A stretch of DNA of 33,226 nt, from assembly GCA_029265595.1 (NCBI GenBank), contig JAJUIC010000006.1, positions 1-33,226 on the forward strand, given 5' to 3'. Source of the DNA: Flavobacteriaceae bacterium (lineage in GTDB: Bacteria > Bacteroidota > Bacteroidia > Flavobacteriales > Flavobacteriaceae). A program made the position numbers and the translations under genes. The notes under the pieces are model-generated. The model was not told the origin of the DNA. It searched no databases and worked only from the letters and a program-made list of their open reading frames with translations. Below, one piece after another: positions 27,644 to 33,226 of this stretch; positions within the stretch are counted from its first letter, which is position 1, and the number at the start of each line of letters is the position of its first letter.

Positions 27644-29554
27644 TCAGGCTTCCACGGGTTTGGATACTGACTCTTCAATTACTTTTTCTTTAATTTCCTC
27701 CACTTCTTCTACCAGGTCCAGCTCGACTCTGAGGTTGTCGATAATGAACTCCTGGCGGTCCGGAGTATTCTTACCCATATAGAACTCCAGCATTTCATCA
27801 ATGGATTTTTCTTTGTCCAGCATCACGGGATCCAGGCGGATATTGTCTCCGATGAAGTTTTTGAATTCATCCGGTGAAATCTCTCCCAGCCCCTTAAATC
27901 GCGTAATTTCAGGTTTGCCTCCGAGTTTTGCAATGGCTTGCCTTCGCTCCTCTTCGCTGTAACAGTAAATCGTTTCCTTTTTATTGCGTACCCTAAAAAG
28001 AGGGGTCTGCAGAATATACAGGTGATTCTCTTTTATCAGTTCCGGGAAGAACTGCAGGAAAAACGTGATCAGCAGCAATCGAATGTGCATTCCGTCCACA
28101 TCGGCATCGGTAGCGATCACGATGTTGTTATACCGCAAGTCCTCCATGGACTCCTCGATATTCAAAGCGGCCTGCAGCAGATTGAACTCCTCATTTTCAT
28201 AGACAATCTTTTTTGACATGCCATAGGAGTTCAGGGGTTTTCCCCTGAGACTGAATACCGCCTGAGTATTGACATCCCGGCTTTTGGTGATTGATCCACT
28301 GGCAGAGTCCCCCTCGGTTATAAACAAGGTGCTCTCCAGGTACCGTTCTTTTTTATTATCCGTTAGATGAATCCGGCAGTCCCGAAGCTTCTTATTGTGA
28401 AGGCTTGCCTTCTTGGCCCGATCTCGGGCTAGTTTGCGGATTCCGGAAAGTTCCTTGCGTTCCCGCTCAGCCTGTAGAATCTTGCGCTGTAACTGATCGG
28501 CTGTTTCGGGATTTTTATGCAGGTAGTTGTCGAGTTGCGTCTTGACAAAGTCATTGATATAGGTTCGAACCGTAGGAAGGTCCCCTCCCATATCGGTAGA
28601 ACCTAATTTGGTTTTGGTCTGGCTCTCAAAAACCGGTTCCATAACTTTAATGCTGACAGCGGCTACAATGGATTTGCGCACATCGCTGGCATCAAAATTT
28701 TTGTTGTAGAACTCTCGCAGGGTTCGCACGACCGCCTCTCTGAAAGCCGCCAGGTGCGTTCCTCCCTGGGAGGTGTGCTGGCCGTTCACAAAAGAGTGGT
28801 ACTCCTCACTATATTGGGAGCGGCTGTGGGTCATGGCAAGTTCGATATCTTCCCCACGCAGGTGGATGATGGGATATTGCTGGTCATCCGGGTGGATGCT
28901 GTCGTCGAGCAGGTCTTTTAATCCGTTCTCGGAATGAAACTTTTCCCCGTTGAATATAATGCTGAGTCCCGGGTTGAGATACACGTAGTTTTTGAGCATC
29001 TTTTCGATGTACTCACTACGGAAGACAAAGCTTTTGAATATTTCCTCGTCTGGTATAAAGGTGACTTTGGTACCCCTGCGCCGGGAGGTTTCTTCCAGTT
29101 CCTCCTCCGTTACCAGTGCTCCCTTGGCAAATTCAGCGGATTTGGACTGTCCGTCACGGGTGGATTCGACCCTGAAATACGACGAGAGCGCATTGACTGC
29201 CTTGGTTCCTACTCCGTTAAGTCCGACCGCTTTTTTAAAGGCGCGGGTATCATACTTTCCACCGGTGTTCATTTTAGAAACCACGTCCACCACCTTACCC
29301 AGAGGAATTCCGCGTCCGTAATCCCGGACGGTTACCCGCTGGTTCTGAACTGAAATTTCGATGGTTTTTCCGGCTCCCATCACAAACTCATCTATGGAGT
29401 TGTCGATGACCTCCTTCAGGAGAATGTAAATACCGTCATCTGCACTGGACCCATCCCCTAACTTTCCGATATACATACCCGGACGCATCCGGATATGTTC
29501 TTTCCAGTCTAGGGAACGGATATTGTCTTCAGTATACTTGGTCTCTGAACTCAT
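27644..29554 (-). CDS. parE: DNA topoisomerase IV subunit B
   Basis: [41 protein letters not shown] (ParE-like rather than GyrB-like), [23 protein letters not shown]. Confidence 0.94.
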   Translation of the reverse strand: MSSETKYTEDNIRSLDWKEHIRMRPGMYIGKLGDGSSADDGIYILLKEVIDNSIDEFVMGAGKTIEISVQNQRVTVRDYGRGIPLGKVVDVVSKMNTGGKYDTRAFKKAVGLNGVGTKAVNALSSYFRVESTRDGQSKSAEFAKGALVTEEELEETSRRRGTKVTFIPDEEIFKSFVFRSEYIEKMLKNYVYLNPGLSIIFNGEKFHSENGLKDLLDDSIHPDDQQYPIIHLRGEDIELAMTHSRSQYSEEYHSFVNGQHTSQGGTHLAAFREAVVRTLREFYNKNFDASDVRKSIVAAVSIKVMEPVFESQTKTKLGSTDMGGDLPTVRTYINDFVKTQLDNYLHKNPETADQLQRKILQAERERKELSGIRKLARDRAKKASLHNKKLRDCRIHLTDNKKERYLESTLFITEGDSASGSITKSRDVNTQAVFSLRGKPLNSYGMSKKIVYENEEFNLLQAALNIEESMEDLRYNNIVIATDADVDGMHIRLLLITFFLQFFPELIKENHLYILQTPLFRVRNKKETIYCYSEEERRQAIAKLGGKPEITRFKGLGEISPDEFKNFIGDNIRLDPVMLDKEKSIDEMLEFYMGKNTPDRQEFIIDNLRVELDLVEEVEEIKEKVIEESVSKPVEA

Positions 29555-29736
29555 AGGTATAAGTAGGTTTCGCAGCTAATATACAGTTATTACCGAAAAA
29601 GCAGAAATACGCTCCTGATAAAGTATTAACAAAAGGTTCACAAAAATCAGGACCTCCCACCAGACCCCCGGAAATCTTCCCTCTGTAAGAGGGAAAACCC
29701 CGCCTGCAACTCAAGTACGTGTAGAAGAAGAGGCGG

Positions 29737-30831
29737 TTAGACGTTGAAGCGGAAATGCATCACATCTCCGTCCTTTACCACGTATTCCTTTCCTTCCACT
29801 CTCATTTTTCCGGCCTCTTTGACCTTGGCCTCGCTTCCCAGGGAAATGAAATCCTCATAGGCGATGACCTCGGCACGAATGAAACCTTTTTCAAAGTCGG
29901 AGTGAATGACTCCGGCTGCTTGTGGTGCGGTGGCGCCTACGGGAATGGTCCAGGCACGCACTTCTTTTACTCCGGCTGTAAAATAAGTCTGAAGATCCAG
30001 AAGCTTATAAGCCGACCGGATCATTTTGGAAGATCCGGCTTCATCCAGACCAATATCCTGTAGGAACATTTGGCGCTCCTCATAGTCCTCCAGCTCGGCG
30101 ATATCAGCCTCTGTGGCAACCGCCAGCACAAGCACCTCTGCTCCTTCTCCTTTTACGGCTTCCCGAACCTTTTCCACATACTCATTCCCTGTTGCTGCAG
30201 ATTCTTCATCTACATTGCAGACATACATGACCGGCTTGTCCGTGATAAACTGCAACGGCGCCACGAATTCTTCCCGCTCGGCCTGGCTCAGTTCAATGGC
30301 TCGTACAGACACTCCTGCTTCCAGACCCTGCTTTACTTTTAGCAGTGCGGCTTCTTCCTTCTGTGCTTCTTTATTGCCTGTTTTGGCTGCCCGCTTTACT
30401 TTGTCGAGCTTCTTTTCTACCGTCTCCAGGTCTTTTAGCTGGAGCTCCATATCAATGGTTTCCTTATCCCGGATGGGATCGATCGATCCATCGACGTGTA
30501 CGATGTTGTCGTTCTGAAAACAGCGCAGCACATGCAGGATCGCATCTGTTTCGCGGATGTTCCCCAGAAACTGGTTGCCCAGACCTTCCCCCTGACTGGC
30601 ACCTTTTACCAGGCCGGCGATGTCTACTATTTCCACCGTGGCAGGCAGTACCCGTTCAGGATTTACCAGGCTTGCCAGCTTTTCCAAACGTGGATCCGGT
30701 ACGTTGACCACCCCTACGTTGGGCTCAATGGTACAAAAGGGAAAATTCGCACTTTGCGCCTTGGCATTAGACAAACAATTGAACAAAGTGGACTTTCCAA
30801 CATTGGGCAGTCCTACGATTCCTGCTTTCAT
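29737..30831 (-). CDS. ychF: Redox-regulated ATPase YchF (Obg-like GTPase family)
   Basis: [63 protein letters not shown]-terminal TGS-like domain. Confidence 0.97.
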   Translation of the reverse strand: MKAGIVGLPNVGKSTLFNCLSNAKAQSANFPFCTIEPNVGVVNVPDPRLEKLASLVNPERVLPATVEIVDIAGLVKGASQGEGLGNQFLGNIRETDAILHVLRCFQNDNIVHVDGSIDPIRDKETIDMELQLKDLETVEKKLDKVKRAAKTGNKEAQKEEAALLKVKQGLEAGVSVRAIELSQAEREEFVAPLQFITDKPVMYVCNVDEESAATGNEYVEKVREAVKGEGAEVLVLAVATEADIAELEDYEERQMFLQDIGLDEAGSSKMIRSAYKLLDLQTYFTAGVKEVRAWTIPVGATAPQAAGVIHSDFEKGFIRAEVIAYEDFISLGSEAKVKEAGKMRVEGKEYVVKDGDVMHFRFNV

Positions 30832-31102
30832 TGAATTTACTGCTATAATTTAAGGGGGCAAAGATACGGATTCCCTCTCATAATTACAGGCGGTAATTAA
30901 AGGGATTATCAGCCTGGGGTTAAAAAGCCGGGACCTTCCCCAGGAGGGATTTCCTGAAAAGAAAAGGATCACCTATAAATGGTTTACTCTTGAGATGGAA
31001 GTTCAGCCTTGATAATTATATAGCACCTATCTTATTGGTATTTAACGCTTTATTAAAAACAGCCCGACTTAATATTTTGTAACTTGACTTAAAATTAAAA
31101 TC

Positions 31103-31531
31103 ATGAAGCACCTACTGATAGTTTTGTTCTGTCTTTTTGGAACGGTCTGCCTTCATGCCCAGGACAGCCTGAGTCAGAGCAGGGACTTTTCTGATCAACA
31201 CCTGACCTCGGGGGAGCCGGAAATCTATGTCTTTGATAATGTTGAGTATACCTTCACTCCTAACGGACTTGGATTTACTATTACCCGGATTGAGAATGGG
31301 CAGGAGATTACCTACGGGCAGTTACATCAAACCACCGACGACGGTTACTTTATGCTTTCCACAGCGGATGAGGAGGAAGCGGCTTTTGGCCGATTTGATG
31401 AGGAAGGGAATTTTCGTGCTCTTCGTTTCGACCAGGAGAGCGATACGGTCATAGAAGAGCACTTTGAAATTCAAAATCCCGTGGAGCGGCGGAATCAACA
31501 AAGAATATCCCGAGACACCATAAACCAATAA
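31103..31531 (+). CDS. Exported hypothetical protein
   Basis: 142 aa with N-terminal signal peptide MKHLLIVLFCLFGTVCLHAQ. Confidence 0.75.
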   Translation: MKHLLIVLFCLFGTVCLHAQDSLSQSRDFSDQHLTSGEPEIYVFDNVEYTFTPNGLGFTITRIENGQEITYGQLHQTTDDGYFMLSTADEEEAAFGRFDEEGNFRALRFDQESDTVIEEHFEIQNPVERRNQQRISRDTINQ

Positions 31532-31544
31532 AAATCTGAAGAAC

Positions 31545-31865
31545 ATGAAAAATCAAGAAATTTTAGATACGCTTTCAAACTGTATTAACCATTGCAATCA
31601 TTGTGCAGATGCCTGCCTTGAGGAAGATAATGTTAAGATGATGGTGGACTGCATCCGAACCGACCGCACCTGCGCGGCAGTATGCTCCGCCCTGGCAGAC
31701 GTACTGGCGACCAATTACAGCAATGTCCAGGGTCTTATTGACTATTGTATCGAAGTGTGCGAGGCTTGTGCAGAGGAATGTGGCAGGCACGACCACGACC
31801 ACTGCCAGGCATGTGCCGAGGCCTGTAGAAAGTGCGCTGAGGCTTGCAGAGCCTACGCGGCCTGA
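31545..31865 (+). CDS. Four-helix-bundle copper-binding (Csp/DUF326-like) protein
   Basis: Cys-rich CxxxC pattern: CINHCNHCADAC, CAAVCSALADVL, CIEVCEACAEECGRHDHDHCQACAEACRKCAEAC. Confidence 0.9.
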   Translation: MKNQEILDTLSNCINHCNHCADACLEEDNVKMMVDCIRTDRTCAAVCSALADVLATNYSNVQGLIDYCIEVCEACAEECGRHDHDHCQACAEACRKCAEACRAYAA

Positions 31866-31890
31866 ATCGATCTAACTAAAAAGAAAGGCT

Positions 31891-32712
31891 ATGGCTATGG
31901 ACCAAGAAAATAAATTTCCCAAATCCTCTTCTACCCCTGAATCGGGGCAGAATGAACCTAAAAAATCGGGTTCCGTCAAAGGGCCCATGGGAGTAGGATC
32001 TCCGGCTTCCTCATCGGGAGGCCGGGTAACAAAACAGGATCCCCATGATCGCATGCCTGAAGACAAACGGGAGATTTCGGCCACTCCTGCCGGTGGAACG
32101 ATGGAAGAGCCGGCTCAGGAGCCCGATTCAGCCAGCTCCACCTCGCAGGAACCCTTGAAACTCAAACCCTCCAAACGCGATCAAAAAACCCAGGAAAAAC
32201 CACGGGAACTGGCTTCCGGGGACCCTATCGAGCTTCCGGATCGGAAAAAAGAACAAGGCCCGGAAGGTAAGGCTGAAAAAGAAGCACCTGCGCAACAGCA
32301 GGCACCTGAAGAAGAACCGCCAGCCCGTAAGGCCGCCAAGAAGATGTCCCGACGCAAGCACGTCCCAGGCATAAGTGCAGAAGAAAAGCTCAAACTGGGT
32401 AACTCCTCGCCCACTGAACAGCTTAAAGATCGAGTGAAAGATTCCACTAAGGAGCTATTTGATGCAGTAAAACCCCAGGAAGAATTGCAGGATGAATTGG
32501 CTAAACTCTTATTGCAGTTAGTACCTTCCTCGGAGCACATAAAATCTGCTGTTCCTTCCCAGGATCAACTGACCAAAGTGGTGCGGATGGTGAATGAAAA
32601 GCTTTCTGAAGGCCGTGACAATCTGGACCAACTGCTCAATCAGATTCAGGATGTAGAGCTTCGCGAGCAAATTCGAGCAGCGATCAGAAAGCAACGCAGA
32701 GGTACTGCCTAG
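31891..32712 (+). CDS. Hypothetical protein, disordered charged N-terminal half and helical C-terminus
   Basis: 273 aa, Pro/Glu/Lys/Ser-rich first half, amphipathic helical tail; follows the Csp-like gene on the same strand. Confidence 0.7.
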   Translation: MAMDQENKFPKSSSTPESGQNEPKKSGSVKGPMGVGSPASSSGGRVTKQDPHDRMPEDKREISATPAGGTMEEPAQEPDSASSTSQEPLKLKPSKRDQKTQEKPRELASGDPIELPDRKKEQGPEGKAEKEAPAQQQAPEEEPPARKAAKKMSRRKHVPGISAEEKLKLGNSSPTEQLKDRVKDSTKELFDAVKPQEELQDELAKLLLQLVPSSEHIKSAVPSQDQLTKVVRMVNEKLSEGRDNLDQLLNQIQDVELREQIRAAIRKQRRGTA

Positions 32713-32827
32713 TGAATTTAAAGATGGGCTGAGGGAAAGTTATAAAGGGGCCACTTCCAACACGAAATGGGGTGGCCCTCATTATCACAAAATGCTTACC
32801 ATATTACCGCCTATGAGGAACTGGGCT

Positions 32828-33226
32828 TTAAACCTGACACAGCGGAAACACCTGTAAAACCTCCCATCGCTTTCGATTGTGCCGCAGCAGGTGAACCTCC
32901 CTTACCTGAAATGATCCTTTAAACCTTCTTTTTTGAAATTCCCTCCAGGCTTCCTGGAAATGCTCAGGAGTCAGATCCCGATTGGCAATGCTAATATGAG
33001 GTACAAACTTTTTGTTTTCCAGATTCCCCTCTTCTTTTACCCCGATGGCCTGATCCACTACCTGATCGAGTTGGTGCTTTATCCTGGTCAGGTGCTCATT
33101 GGGTGTCACCTTGACGTAAATGGTTCTGGGCGTAAAAGCTCCGAAATCCTCAAGTTCTATAGAAAAGGGATGCTGATCCTTTAGAAACGCGGCGACCTGT
33201 GTCACCAATGGCCCTTCCAGTTGCTC
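32828..33226 (-). CDS. 2'-5' RNA ligase-family protein, 5' end beyond the window
   Basis: FVPHISIANRD (HxS/T motif). The frame stays open to the window edge (EQLEGPLVTQVAAFL). Confidence 0.8.
   Translation of the reverse strand, partial: EQLEGPLVTQVAAFLKDQHPFSIELEDFGAFTPRTIYVKVTPNEHLTRIKHQLDQVVDQAIGVKEEGNLENKKFVPHISIANRDLTPEHFQEAWREFQKRRFKGSFQVREVHLLRHNRKRWEVLQVFPLCQV

Noticed and set aside
32735-32825. Possible gene remnant (fragment reading ..YHITAYEELGFKPDTAETPVKPP..) between the 273-aa protein and the RNA ligase-like gene
   Set aside because: Frame looks protein-like for ~25 codons but has no start and no identifiable family; too short to call without a search.

Overview
The window is a Bacteroidetes (flavobacterial-type) chromosome segment in two parts. 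Positions 1 to ~8.5 kb are an accessory zone abutting tRNA-Pro(TGG). It holds two paralogous Bacteroidetes-type tyrosine recombinases, a CLC-type antiporter with a convincing fluoride riboswitch leader, a lincosamide-nucleotidyltransferase-like gene, and large nested palindromes present as two inverted copies. A 15-bp copy of the tRNA-Pro 3' end recurs at 4571-4585, and a 31-bp integrase-arm-like repeat recurs just inside both ends. I read this as a ~3.9 kb element (4571-8496) integrated in tandem next to a second, older element. Positions ~8.5-33.2 kb are ordinary core genome: tRNA-Ser, desaturase, GreA/B-like factor, glycosyltransferase, CPBP protease, PAP2, 3D-domain protein, FKBP, AI-2E transporter, baeRF-like protein, acyltransferase, PRODH, AroB, YihY, Lrp, M14 peptidase, XRE regulator, ParC/ParE, YchF, Cys-rich four-helix protein and 2'-5' RNA ligase-like protein. 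The best leads are the tandem tRNA-Pro elements, the inverted nested palindromes whose differences keep pairing through G-U on one strand, the short-repeat arrays downstream of each integrase, and the fluoride riboswitch/CLC pair. All family assignments come from reading motifs; no searches were run.
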